The notes below the pieces were generated by a model that was given only the letters and a program-made list of their open reading frames with translations, did no database searches and was not told where the DNA came from. Both the position numbers and the translations under genes were made by a program. A stretch of 64,000 nt of DNA from Ostreiculturibacter nitratireducens (GTDB taxonomy: Bacteria; Pseudomonadota; Alphaproteobacteria; Rhodobacterales; Rhodobacteraceae), in NCBI RefSeq assembly GCF_032670585.1, contig NZ_JAVQHL010000003.1, positions 62,001 through 126,000 of the forward strand, in the 5' to 3' direction. Positions 43,560 through 53,502 of the stretch are shown in pieces (positions within the stretch are counted from its first letter, which is position 1; every line of letters begins with the position of its first letter).

Positions 43560-44234
43560 ATGATCGTGAGTCCCCTCGACGCCCCCTCCCCTGAACCGAG
43601 TTTCGAAACGGCCGGCACCGAGGAATCCTCGGTCTTCACCCACCCGAAGCCGCTTTCCGCCGTTCTCCTGGAAGCCGCGACGCAACCCGGCGAGCGGATC
43701 ACGCTTGGTGAACTCGTCGCCAGCCTCTCCTCGCGCGGCTTCGCGCCGCTGATCCTGCTGATGGGGATCCTGAACGTCGTCACGATCATCCCCGGTTCAT
43801 CGACCGTGATGGGCCTGCCGCTCGTCTTCATGGGGATCGCGGTGATCCTGAACTCCCGCCGCCTCTGGCTGCCGTCCCGGCTTTCAGAAAAGTCCTTCGA
43901 CCGCGCCCTCCTTTTGCGGGCCGTCCTGAAGGCCCGGCCCTGGCTCGAACGGATCGAACGCCTCGCGCGCCCCCGCTTCTGGCCCAAGGGTGGCTGGGTC
44001 CTCGACCGCGCCTACGGGATCATCGTGCTCTGCTTCGCGCTTATGATCACGCTGCCAATCGCCTTCGGGAACACGATGCCCGCGATCTCGATCATCCTGC
44101 TGTCGCTCGGGTTCGCCGCGCGCGACGGGCTCTGGGTGGCCGGCGGCCTCGTGGCGGGTTCGGTCGCGGTCGGCATCCTGATGGGCCTCGCCGCCGCGGT
44201 CGCCTTCGCCGGCACCAGCCTGCTCGGCGGCTAG
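43560..44234 (+). CDS. exoD: ExoD-family exopolysaccharide protein
   Basis: 224-residue inner-membrane protein. LSSRGFAPLILLMGILNVV and PGSSTVMGLPLVFMGIAVIL, then PRFWPKGGWVLDRAYGII, match ExoD, which in rhizobia is needed for exopolysaccharide and for alkali tolerance through an unknown mechanism. About four to five membrane helices. GAAGGA lies just before the ATG. It is the last plus-strand gene before the EF-G paralogue. Confidence 0.85.
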   Translation: MIVSPLDAPSPEPSFETAGTEESSVFTHPKPLSAVLLEAATQPGERITLGELVASLSSRGFAPLILLMGILNVVTIIPGSSTVMGLPLVFMGIAVILNSRRLWLPSRLSEKSFDRALLLRAVLKARPWLERIERLARPRFWPKGGWVLDRAYGIIVLCFALMITLPIAFGNTMPAISIILLSLGFAARDGLWVAGGLVAGSVAVGILMGLAAAVAFAGTSLLGG

Positions 44235-44524
44235 GGTCCGAAATCGGTCCCCCCTGCAGGGGGCAACGCAGATGCTTCCGCAACGTCAAGTTCCCGCGGA
44301 TCGGTGTACGATCGGCGTAATGGCTTGACCCGGATAGGTTCTGTGCGAAGAATCTCCCCAATGCCGATGCCTCCGGCGCCCGGACGTCGTGCCGGAGAGA
44401 AAATCCCATCGGACCGAGGCAGGGCCCATACACAAGTCGCCCGCGCCGGCTGAAGCCGCCGCGCCAGACCTTTCTTGCAGCGGAAATGCAGTTCGCGCTC
44501 GATGCGCCGAGGGAGGATATCGCG
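44235..44524. other. Intergenic region between exoD and the EF-G-like gene
   Basis: 290 bases without a recognisable gene. It holds one credible promoter (listed separately), a GGTCCGAAATCGGTC near-palindrome just after exoD, and a C/G repeat CCCCCTGCAGGGGG at about 44250 that could fold. Confidence 0.5.
44325..44353 (+). promoter_or_regulatory. Candidate promoter of the EF-G-like gene
   Basis: TTGACC (-35) and AAGAAT (-10) with a 17-base spacer. The start codon lies about 165 bases downstream, leaving a long leader with no feature that I could recognise. Confidence 0.4.
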
Positions 44525-46453
44525 ATGAGAGTTCTGTCGGTCCTGGGGCCGTCACAATCGGGGAAGACGACGCTCGTCGAGGCGATGGCGGGGCTCGAGG
44601 AGAGCCACGAGAAGCCCCTCGACATCGAGGGCGTTGCCAGCGCCCGGAAATTCCGCTTCATGGATGAGGACTGGGCCGCGTTCGACATCGTGGGCGGGGC
44701 GGACAACCTCGCCCAACTCGGCCCCGCGCTTGCCGCGAGCGACGCGGCGGTGCTCTGCGTGCCAGCGGACGCCGAAGCCGCCGTTCTGTGCGCGCCCTAT
44801 CTCCGGATCATCGAGGAGGCAGGCATTCCCTGCATCCTCTTCATCAACCGCATCGACGCGGCCACCCACCGCGTGAGCGAGATCGTCTCGGCGCTGCAGA
44901 CCTACTGCGCGCACCACATCGTGCTGCGCCAGGTTCCCCTCCGCGATGGGGACCGGGTCGTGGGGGCCGTGGACCTCATTTCCGAACGTGCTTGGGAATA
45001 CCACGAGGGCCGTCCCTCCACCCTGATCGAGATACCCGAAAGCATGCAGAGCCGGGAACGGGAAGCACGCACTGAACTACTGGAAGCCTATGCCGACTTC
45101 GACGACTCGATGCTGGAGGAGCTGATCGAGGACAAGGAGCCGATGGCCGAAGAGGTCTACGAGGTCGCGGCCCGCGTTCTCCAGCATCACGACATGGTGC
45201 CCGCGCTTCTCGGCTCGGCGCTCCACCGCAATGGCATCACGCGGCTGATGAAGGCGCTCCGGCACGAGGCGCCGGGGGTCGAAGTGGCCTGCGAAAGGCT
45301 TGGCGCGCGGGGTGGCGTCGTCGCGGTTGGGGGCCTTGCCGACGTTGTGAAGCATCTCGGCAAGACCGTGCTGGTCCGCTGCCTTGATGGAGAGGTCAGC
45401 GCCGGGTCACCGCTCGGCGGCGAATCCGTCGGCAGCATCACGGACATGAACGGCAAGACGCAGATCGCGTCGCTGAAAGCCGGCGAGATCGGACTGACCG
45501 TCAAGACCGACCACCTGAACCTCGGGCAGTTCTACACGAAGGATGGCGGCACCGTGCTGCCCGGCTGGGCACAGCCGCGCCCGCCCGCCTTTCGCCGGAT
45601 CGTGACGCCCCAGAACGAGCGTGACGAGGCGCGGCTTTCCACCGCGCTCGAACGCCTGCGGGAAATCGACCCCGGTCTGTCCGTCGAACAGGACGAACAG
45701 AGCGGCCACGCGGTTCTCGGGACGCAAGGTCCGCTGCATCTGCGCCGGCTGATCCAGAAGCTCACGGAGGGTTTCGGGATCGAGGTCGAACAGTCGAACG
45801 TCCTCCCCGCACTGCGCGAGACGGTCACGAAGCCCGTCGAGAACCATCACCGCCACCGCAAGCAGTCGGGCGGAGCTGGCCAGTTCGCGGACGTCCTGAT
45901 CGAACTCAGGCCGGAGCCGCGCGGATCGGGCTTCCGCTTCGAGGAGCAGATCAAGGGCGGCGCCGTCCCCCGCAACTACATCCCGGCTGTCGAGGCGGGA
46001 GCAAGGGATGCGCTTCTGCAGGGGCCTGGCGGGTTCCCCGTGACGGACGTCAGCGTCGTGCTGAAGGACGGCAAGCACCACGCCGTAGACAGTTCCGACT
46101 TCGCGTTCCGAACGGCCGGAAAGAACGCCGTGAGGGAGGCCCTCGCCCAGGCACGGCCGGTCATACTCCAGCCGATCATGCGCACGCAGATCCACGTTCC
46201 CTCGATCTTCGCGGGCGGCCTCGTGCCGATCGTGAGTTCCCTCAAGGGGCAGGTCCTCGGTTTCGAGAACAACCCGGACGCGGCGGGGTGGGATATCTTC
46301 AACACGCTCCTGCCGATCGCCGCGCAGGATGACCTTTTCAACGCGCTCGGCAGCGCCACGCGCGGGACGGCGTGGTTCACATCGGAGTTCGACCATTACC
46401 AGGAGGCGCGCGCGGACGAACTGGCCGGGCTACAGGCGGCACGAACCGCCTAG
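44525..46453 (+). CDS. EF-G-like translational GTPase paralogue
   Basis: 642 residues, shorter than canonical EF-G (about 700). Domain order is kept: GTPase domain, domain II, and domains III-V ending with GQVLGFENNPDAAGWD. P-loop is GPSQSGKTT (residues 8-16); the NKxD motif is altered to NRID and DxxG appears as DIVG without the usual flanking TPGH. The HHRHRKQSGGAGQFADV motif marks domain IV. It is a known type in Rhodobacteraceae; its role in translation is unclear. GGAGGAT precedes the ATG. Confidence 0.82.
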   Translation: MRVLSVLGPSQSGKTTLVEAMAGLEESHEKPLDIEGVASARKFRFMDEDWAAFDIVGGADNLAQLGPALAASDAAVLCVPADAEAAVLCAPYLRIIEEAGIPCILFINRIDAATHRVSEIVSALQTYCAHHIVLRQVPLRDGDRVVGAVDLISERAWEYHEGRPSTLIEIPESMQSREREARTELLEAYADFDDSMLEELIEDKEPMAEEVYEVAARVLQHHDMVPALLGSALHRNGITRLMKALRHEAPGVEVACERLGARGGVVAVGGLADVVKHLGKTVLVRCLDGEVSAGSPLGGESVGSITDMNGKTQIASLKAGEIGLTVKTDHLNLGQFYTKDGGTVLPGWAQPRPPAFRRIVTPQNERDEARLSTALERLREIDPGLSVEQDEQSGHAVLGTQGPLHLRRLIQKLTEGFGIEVEQSNVLPALRETVTKPVENHHRHRKQSGGAGQFADVLIELRPEPRGSGFRFEEQIKGGAVPRNYIPAVEAGARDALLQGPGGFPVTDVSVVLKDGKHHAVDSSDFAFRTAGKNAVREALAQARPVILQPIMRTQIHVPSIFAGGLVPIVSSLKGQVLGFENNPDAAGWDIFNTLLPIAAQDDLFNALGSATRGTAWFTSEFDHYQEARADELAGLQAARTA

Positions 46454-46484
46454 ACGGGCTGGAACGGTGACCAGAGGGAGAAAC

Positions 46485-46561
46485 TGGCGACCCCGGAAGG
46501 ACTCGAACCCTCAACCTGCTGATTAGAAGTCAGCTGCTCTATCCAGTTGAGCTACGGGGCC
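46485..46561 (-). tRNA. tRNA-Arg(TCT)
   Basis: 77 bases including an encoded CCA. All stems pair: acceptor GGCCCCG/CGGGGTC with one G-T, D stem GCTC/GAGC, anticodon stem GCTGA/TCAGC around CTTCTAA (anticodon TCT, reads AGA), and T stem GAGGG/CCTTC with TTCGAGT. It lies convergent to the EF-G-like gene. Confidence 0.97.
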
Positions 46562-46632
46562 GCGCGAGTTGCCTTTTGCGCCAGACCCGACCGCCGATCA
46601 AGCCCCCGCGGCATGCAGGCATTCAAAGCCGT

Positions 46633-46653
46633 GAAAAAACCTCGCAACGCGAG
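46633..46653 (-). terminator. Short intrinsic terminator after GNAT gene
   Basis: On the minus strand CTCGC and GCGAG close a three-base loop and are followed by GTTTTTT. The stem is only five bases, so efficiency is uncertain. It starts 13 bases after the GNAT stop codon. Confidence 0.55.
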
Positions 46654-46665
46654 CCTGCGACGGGC

Positions 46666-47124
46666 TCAGAGCGCACGCGTCATGAAAACGCTGTTCGGGT
46701 CTTCGACGTAGCCTTCGAACGGCCCGCATTCCGCGAAGCCTGCCTTCACGTATAGCGCCCGCGCGGCCGAGAAGCCCGGCTGCACCCCGGTTTCGAGGCT
46801 CACCCTCGCGATCCCCGCCTGCCGCGCTTCGGCAAGAAGATGGTCCAGCATCGCCTGCGCAAGCCCACGGCCGCGCTCCTCCGCCAGGATATGCATGGAC
46901 TTGATCTCGGCGTGATCCGGCGAGAGCCGCTTGAAAGCGCCCATGCCGATCGCGCGCCCATCGTCACGCATCACGTAGAAGAAGATCTCTGGCGCGGCGA
47001 GCCTGCCCGCATCAAGCATGTGGATGCTTTCGGGCGGCGTCTCGGCATGCATGGCCTCGGTGTGACGCTCCATCAGGAGCGCGAGGTCGGGCGAAAGCGG
47101 GCTCTCGCGCCGGATCGAGATCAT
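46666..47124 (-). CDS. GNAT-family N-acetyltransferase
   Basis: 152 residues. IKSMHILAEERGRGLAQAML holds the acetyl-CoA loop, and ARALYVKAGFAECGPFEGYV is the usual C-terminal part. The start codon overlaps the stop of the complex I subunit gene (TGATG). Substrate unknown. It converges in direction with the tRNA gene and is closed by a short terminator. Confidence 0.87.
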   Translation of the reverse strand: MISIRRESPLSPDLALLMERHTEAMHAETPPESIHMLDAGRLAAPEIFFYVMRDDGRAIGMGAFKRLSPDHAEIKSMHILAEERGRGLAQAMLDHLLAEARQAGIARVSLETGVQPGFSAARALYVKAGFAECGPFEGYVEDPNSVFMTRAL

Positions 47125-47435
47125 CAATGCGTCCAGGGGCTGCGCCGGTCGGTCGCGAAATTCTCGCCATAGCCACGCGCCCGGACGTTCGGCTTGCGGG
47201 CATGGGGCGCGACCACGACATAGTCGAGCCCGCGTTCCTTGGCGTAGTCCTCCGCCGCTTCCCGCGTCGGGAAGCGCAGCCGAACCTGCGTCTGCGTATC
47301 CGCCGAGCTGGTCCAGCCCATCAGAGGATCGACCTCGCGCGCCGAGGCCGGGGCGAATTCCAGAACCCAGTCCTTCGTCTTCGCTGTTCCCGACTGCATC
47401 GCGTTCTTTGCAGGCTGGTAGATGCGCGCGCGCAT
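47124..47435 (-). CDS. Complex I accessory subunit, NDUFS4 (18 kDa) type
   Basis: 103 residues matching the ETC complex I subunit family: ARIYQPAKNAMQSG, KDWVLEFAP, WTSSADTQTQVRLRFPTREA and YGENFATDRRSPWTH near the end. In alphaproteobacteria this protein is an accessory subunit of NADH dehydrogenase, the relative of mitochondrial NDUFS4. The nuo operon is elsewhere. The ATG at 47435 has AAAGGG six bases ahead; the open frame continues upstream but without any matching homology. Confidence 0.92.
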   Translation of the reverse strand: MRARIYQPAKNAMQSGTAKTKDWVLEFAPASAREVDPLMGWTSSADTQTQVRLRFPTREAAEDYAKERGLDYVVVAPHARKPNVRARGYGENFATDRRSPWTH

Positions 47436-48026
47436 GGAAGACCCTTTCGGCTGTGAGCGTCTTCTTATCGGGAAACTTGCCGGATTCCGCAAGCCCCGAT
47501 GGCAACGGCGCGGCGGCTGCCGACCAGAGCATGGGGAGCGAGGGGTGGGTGGGTGTAGCGCTGGCCGGCAGCCGATTGCTGCTTGCCGACAAAGCCTACG
47601 CGCGGATCGGGCCGCCTGCAACGAATTTCTGCAACCTTGACGTGTATTGACTCTCACGATTACTCTTCTTTTTTGACGACCCGCGAGAGAAACTTGTCGC
47701 GAAGATGCCGATGACCGCTCCAAATGCCGCACTGCTTCAGTACGAGGCAGGTGAAGCAGTCGATACCGGTACCTGGCTTGAGATCCAGTCCGCGTTGCTC
47801 CAGCCGGCGCTCCTGAATGTTGCAGGCGGGCTGTTCTGCCCCGTCGGGGCAGGCAGCTCCATTTTTCCCGAGCCCCCGGGGCCAGAGTTCCGCAAGCTGC
47901 TTCGCGTTGCGATCGGAGCGAAAGCGCTCGCGCAAACTACACCGGCCCAACCGCCGGAGGAGGGACGAGGCAGCTTGAACCGGAACAAAAAGCGATCATG
48001 TTAAGGGGCTGACAAGGAATCGACCC
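47436..48026. other. Poorly coding stretch upstream of uvrB
   Basis: 591 bases with no gene that I can support well, and with lower G+C than its surroundings. A minus-strand frame at 47660-47950 (TTG start, 96 residues) ends KKEE and has paired cysteines, CFTCLVLKQC, but no good ribosome site. A plus-strand frame ends at 47650 with LLLADKAY, which resembles the core of IS5-type transposases. Both are weak. The uvrB promoter should lie in the last 100 bases but is not clear. Confidence 0.4.
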
Positions 48027-50207
<2,181 letters not shown>

Positions 50208-50256
50208 CCGCCCGCAACCCCTGGATGATTTAGCTGATTACTTCTTGGAGTAGGGA

Positions 50257-50598
50257 ATGCAGAGAACCGGAGGCATTCTGGCCATCATCGCGGGCGTCTT
50301 CGGTCTGCTTGCGGCAATAGTCACTGTTGGAATGAGCAACCCTGGCGGCGCACTCGAGGCTGAGGGCGCCAGGGTGGTCATAGGCATCGGCAGGGCCGGT
50401 GCGCTATTTTCATCTCTGTGCATAATTCTTGGCGCGATTGTAGTTAGAGCGAAAGGCCGTGTTCCGGCATTCCTGCTAATGTTTGCTGCCATCGGCGGCG
50501 CCGTCTTTGGCGGCACTCTCGTGGCTGTTCCCATGCTGCTTGCCTTTGTTGGCGGAATCCTGGGCTTGTTCATTAGCCGAGAGAAGACAGACGCCTGA
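50257..50598 (+). CDS. Small membrane protein, unknown function
   Basis: 113 residues with four hydrophobic helices (about 4-25, 42-60, 67-85, 88-104). The Gly/Ala-rich helices recall DUF4064-like proteins but the match is weak. Codon use is less GC-rich than in neighbouring genes, with AGA and TTA-type codons, so it may have been acquired. GGAG precedes the ATG at about eight bases. It starts 49 bases after uvrB. Confidence 0.6.
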   Translation: MQRTGGILAIIAGVFGLLAAIVTVGMSNPGGALEAEGARVVIGIGRAGALFSSLCIILGAIVVRAKGRVPAFLLMFAAIGGAVFGGTLVAVPMLLAFVGGILGLFISREKTDA

Positions 50599-50605
50599 CG
50601 CAGAA

Positions 50606-50719
50606 ATGCGCGCCCTTTTCAGATTGGCGATCGGGTTCGCTATTGTTGGTGGTGTCTTCGTGTTTGGGCTTTTGGCTTGGGTAGTCTTGTCCTCGTTCAC
50701 AAGAATTACCGCGCCGTGA
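50606..50719 (+). CDS. Very small single-helix membrane protein
   Basis: 37 residues, MRALFRLAIGFAIVGGVFVF followed by GLLAWVVLSSFTRITAP: one membrane helix with a positive start. It begins seven bases after the preceding membrane protein gene. No strong ribosome site is present, so translation may be coupled to that gene. Real coding status is uncertain. Confidence 0.4.
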   Translation: MRALFRLAIGFAIVGGVFVFGLLAWVVLSSFTRITAP

Positions 50720-50858
50720 ATTTTGCTACCGCTCCATTTGGCGGGATCGGTTGCCACGTTCCGCCCCTTGGACCGACTGCCTCCCTCCGTCGTGCTGATC
50801 CCCGGCCAGCCACACGCACAGACTTCCCTCACCCCCCTTCCCGCCCTACCCTTCCCCC

Positions 50859-51068
50859 ATGTCCCGCTTCCTGATCCTCCTCGGGCTGATCCTGATCCTC
50901 GCGGGCCTTCTCTGGGGGCCGCTCAGCCGCCTTGGCCTCGGCCGCCTGCCCGGCGACATCGTGATCGAGCGGGACAACTTCCGCCTCTACATCCCGATCA
51001 CCACCTCGATCCTGATCTCGGTCGTCCTCACCGCCGTGATCGCGCTGATCCGCTTCCTCGGGCGATAG
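50859..51068 (+). CDS. DUF2905 family membrane protein
   Basis: 69 residues, two helices around the conserved centre LGRLPGDIVIERDNFRLYIP, which is the DUF2905 hallmark. Function unknown. The ATG at 50859 is four bases after a CCCCC stretch with no good ribosome site. The next gene follows at four bases, giving a small two-gene unit. Confidence 0.85.
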   Translation: MSRFLILLGLILILAGLLWGPLSRLGLGRLPGDIVIERDNFRLYIPITTSILISVVLTAVIALIRFLGR

Positions 51069-51072
51069 ACCC

Positions 51073-51360
51073 ATGCCCGCCGAGCCGCAGAAGAAATGGT
51101 CCCGTCACGTCACCGAGACGAGCCGCGCGCTGTCGCTCGAACCCGGCGTCTTCACCTGGGACGACCCCAAGCGGATCGCCGCCTCGCTGAAGCGGGCGGC
51201 GGAGGAAAGCACGGCCCGGAAGGGCACGCCACTGCAGTCCGCCATGTCGATGCTGAACTTCTACATCAACCGAGCCGGGCGGAACCTCGACCCGGAGCAG
51301 AGGGCGGTTCTGGAGCGGGCGAAGCGGGAGCTTCGCAAGCTCTACGGCCGCCCCGCCTGA
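51073..51360 (+). CDS. DUF3175 family protein
   Basis: 95 residues, no membrane helix. KKWSRHVTETSRALSLEPGV, FTWDDPKRIAASLKRAAEES and SAMSMLNFYINRAGRNL match DUF3175. Basic and helical, perhaps nucleic-acid related, but its role is unknown. It converges with the GlsB-like gene. Confidence 0.85.
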   Translation: MPAEPQKKWSRHVTETSRALSLEPGVFTWDDPKRIAASLKRAAEESTARKGTPLQSAMSMLNFYINRAGRNLDPEQRAVLERAKRELRKLYGRPA

Positions 51361-51372
51361 ACCGTTCCGCCG

Positions 51373-51627
51373 TCAGACCGACTTCGCCAGCCGGATCAGG
51401 ACGAGGAGGATCACCGCGCCGGCGGTGGCATGGAGGATCGCGGTGAAAACCCCGCCTCCGGCCCCGAGCCCGAGCCTCGGCAACAGGAAGCCCGCGATCA
51501 CGGCGCCGACGACCCCGACCACGATGTTCCCGAGAAGCCCGAAGCCGGAGCCCTTCACCATCAGCCCGGCCAGCCATCCCGCGATGGCGCCCACGATCAG
51601 TATCGCGATCAGACTACCTAGCCCCAT
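51373..51627 (-). CDS. GlsB/YeaQ/YmgE-type membrane protein
   Basis: 84 residues, three hydrophobic helices, with GAIAGWLAGLMVKGSGFGLL and VVGVVGAVIAGFLLPRLG, the pattern of the family once called transglycosylase-associated proteins and linked to general stress. The ATG at 51627 is six bases after GGAG; another ATG lies two codons upstream. Confidence 0.85.
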   Translation of the reverse strand: MGLGSLIAILIVGAIAGWLAGLMVKGSGFGLLGNIVVGVVGAVIAGFLLPRLGLGAGGGVFTAILHATAGAVILLVLIRLAKSV

Positions 51628-51716
51628 GCTCATCTCCCTTCTCCCCTTCCCGCCGCGAAAGGTCCGCGGTCACACGTCGCCGGCGCCCGTTCACCGAAGG
51701 GCGCCCTTTGCATGTC

Positions 51717-52037
51717 TTACCCCAGGACCTCGACGACCTCGTACATCACCGGCTCGAACCGCGAGCAGAGCGCCGCGATACGGCGGTTGCGCTCCCGCAT
51801 CTCGGGCGTGCGCAGCATCGCCTGGAAATCCTCCCGCCGCCGCCACTTGGAATAGTTGGCGATCCGGGTCTGGGCATCGTTCACGTGCAGTCCGGCCCCG
51901 ATGAAACCCGGCTGATGGCAGATGAAATTCCGGTAGGCATCGGTGAGTTCGTCGAGGAGGTCCTGGCAGGTTCCGGGCGTCATCTCGAAGGTGGTGATGA
52001 CGGTCTGTCCTTCGAAGTCGGCGGAAATGGTGGGCAT
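51717..52037 (-). CDS. Antibiotic biosynthesis monooxygenase-domain protein
   Basis: 106 residues, dimeric alpha/beta barrel fold of the ABM type: TTFEMTPGTCQDLLDELTDA, FICHQPGFIGAGLHV, and ANYSKWRRREDFQAMLRTPE. Such proteins range from haem degradation to quinone oxidation. The ATG at 52037 has AGGAGG seven bases ahead. Confidence 0.82.
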   Translation of the reverse strand: MPTISADFEGQTVITTFEMTPGTCQDLLDELTDAYRNFICHQPGFIGAGLHVNDAQTRIANYSKWRRREDFQAMLRTPEMRERNRRIAALCSRFEPVMYEVVEVLG

Positions 52038-52112
52038 GGCTTCCTCCTGTTCCATGTTGGAATCCTAGCAGAAAATCCGCCCGCCGCGAATGCCGCCGAC
52101 CGTCTGCGCACG

Positions 52113-52442
52113 TCAGAAGTCGAAGATCTCGCTCAGGAAGCTCTTATAGCGCTTCCCGCGCTTGCCGGAGCGATAATCGTCCTCGTCATCGTCGTCGTCA
52201 TCGTCATCGTCCTTGTAACGCCGACCCTTGTCCTTCCGGTCGCGCCGTTCCTCGCGCGCCGGACGCGGCGGCTCCTCGAGAGCGACCGGCGCGGACTGGG
52301 AGATCGCGGCCCGGTCGATGATCTTGTCGAGCTCGCCCCGGTCCAGCCAGACGCCGCGGCAATTCGGGCAATAGTCGATCTCGACCCCGTGGCGTTCGGT
52401 CATCTCCAGTTCCGAATTGTCGATCGGGCATCTCATGTTCAT
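52113..52442 (-). CDS. TFIIB-type zinc-ribbon protein with Asp-rich stretch
   Basis: 109 residues. MRCPIDNSELEMTERHGVEI, YCPNCRGVWLDRGELDKII is the zf-TFIIB pattern; the first metal pair is C-P-I-D rather than C-x-x-C, which is common in this family. A run of nine Asp follows near residue 85, then a basic end. It starts at 52442 or 52436. Function unknown. Confidence 0.85.
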   Translation of the reverse strand: MNMRCPIDNSELEMTERHGVEIDYCPNCRGVWLDRGELDKIIDRAAISQSAPVALEEPPRPAREERRDRKDKGRRYKDDDDDDDDDEDDYRSGKRGKRYKSFLSEIFDF

Positions 52443-52558
52443 TTGCTCCCCAGTTCTGTCCTGTGGTGCAGAGATCGGCATCGTCCGCGTTCCCGGCAAG
52501 GGCTTGCGGCGGAAGGTCGCCACTTGCCGCGTTGCGGCAGGCTGGCTACGTTCCGGGG

Positions 52559-52750
52559 ATGAAGCTCATCGACCCTTCCGATCCTTTCTTCCGTCCGGTC
52601 TGGCGCCGCTGGGCCGTGGTTCTGGTGCCGGGCATCTGGGCCTGCTTCGAGTTCGCGTCGGGCAGTCCGGGCTGGGGGATCATTTTCGGCGGCGCGGCGG
52701 CCTACGCCTACTGGGCGCTCATCCTCACCGCACCACGCGACCCCGAGTGA
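52559..52750 (+). CDS. Small hypothetical membrane protein
   Basis: 63 residues with two hydrophobic helices (about 16-33, 36-55): FFRPVWRRWAVVLVPGIWAC, then WGIIFGGAAAYAYWALIL. I do not recognise the family. An ATG after CCGGGG. It is divergent from the zinc-ribbon gene and convergent with parA. Confidence 0.6.
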   Translation: MKLIDPSDPFFRPVWRRWAVVLVPGIWACFEFASGSPGWGIIFGGAAAYAYWALILTAPRDPE

Positions 52751-52788
52751 GGGATGCGCCGATCGCATGCCTGAGATTGAGGCAGCCC

Positions 52789-53418
52789 TCAGAGAAGTGT
52801 CGTGACCTCGGCCGCGAGTGCCTCGATCTCGGCCGCCGCAGGGCCACGGCGGGCGGCTTCCAGAACACCCTGCCCGGTCCCCAGCGTCTCGGCATAGGCG
52901 ACGCGGTTGGCAAGCATCGATGCGGCAAGTTGCGCCTCAAGTGCGCCGGCCGCCTCCGCGACCTCTGCGGCAAGCCGGGTGCCGGCCTTCACCCGATTCA
53001 GGACCACCGTGGCGAGTTTTCCTTCCCGCCGGGCGAGGTCGAGGACTCCGTCCGTCGCCCAGAGATCGACATGGCTCGACGCGACGGGAATGAGCACGAG
53101 GTCAGCCTCCCGCAGCGCCGGCCGCAGGTCGGAATCCACCTTGGGCGGCGTATCGATCAGAACGACATCGGCCGCGCGCCGCAGCTTCTCGCATTCGTAG
53201 GACACGCCCCAGGCGGATGAGGTGGAAAATTCCATCCCCGCGTCGCCGTAGTGTTCCCGCCGCGCCATGAACCAGCGCCCCAGAGAACCCTGCGGATCGG
53301 TGTCCAGAAGCGCGACGCTCTGCCCCTGGCGGGCATAGGCGACGGCGAGGTTCGCGGCGAGCGTCGTCTTGCCCGACCCGCCTTTCTGCTGAGCGACAAC
53401 GATGATCTTGCCTGACAT
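52789..53418 (-). CDS. ParA-family ATPase (solo)
   Basis: 209 residues. Deviant Walker A QQKGGSGKTTLAANLAVAYA (KGGSGKT at 12-18), DTDPQGS and DVVLIDTPPKVDS. It may place or partition a cargo such as plasmid, chemoreceptor or other cell structure. No ParB partner gene or parS-like repeat is adjacent. GAGGAA precedes the ATG at 53418. Confidence 0.88.
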   Translation of the reverse strand: MSGKIIVVAQQKGGSGKTTLAANLAVAYARQGQSVALLDTDPQGSLGRWFMARREHYGDAGMEFSTSSAWGVSYECEKLRRAADVVLIDTPPKVDSDLRPALREADLVLIPVASSHVDLWATDGVLDLARREGKLATVVLNRVKAGTRLAAEVAEAAGALEAQLAASMLANRVAYAETLGTGQGVLEAARRGPAAAEIEALAAEVTTLL

Positions 53419-53502
53419 CGCCGATTCCTCGCGCTGCGACTGCATTGCTGCGATGCAGCATAGCGCCCCTACATGGGCTTGGCCAGCGCAATCGAGGCTG
53501 CG

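Noticed and set aside
46485..46561. tRNA gene as integration site of a genomic island
   Set aside because: No integrase, direct repeat of the tRNA end, or island-like gene set is found on either side.
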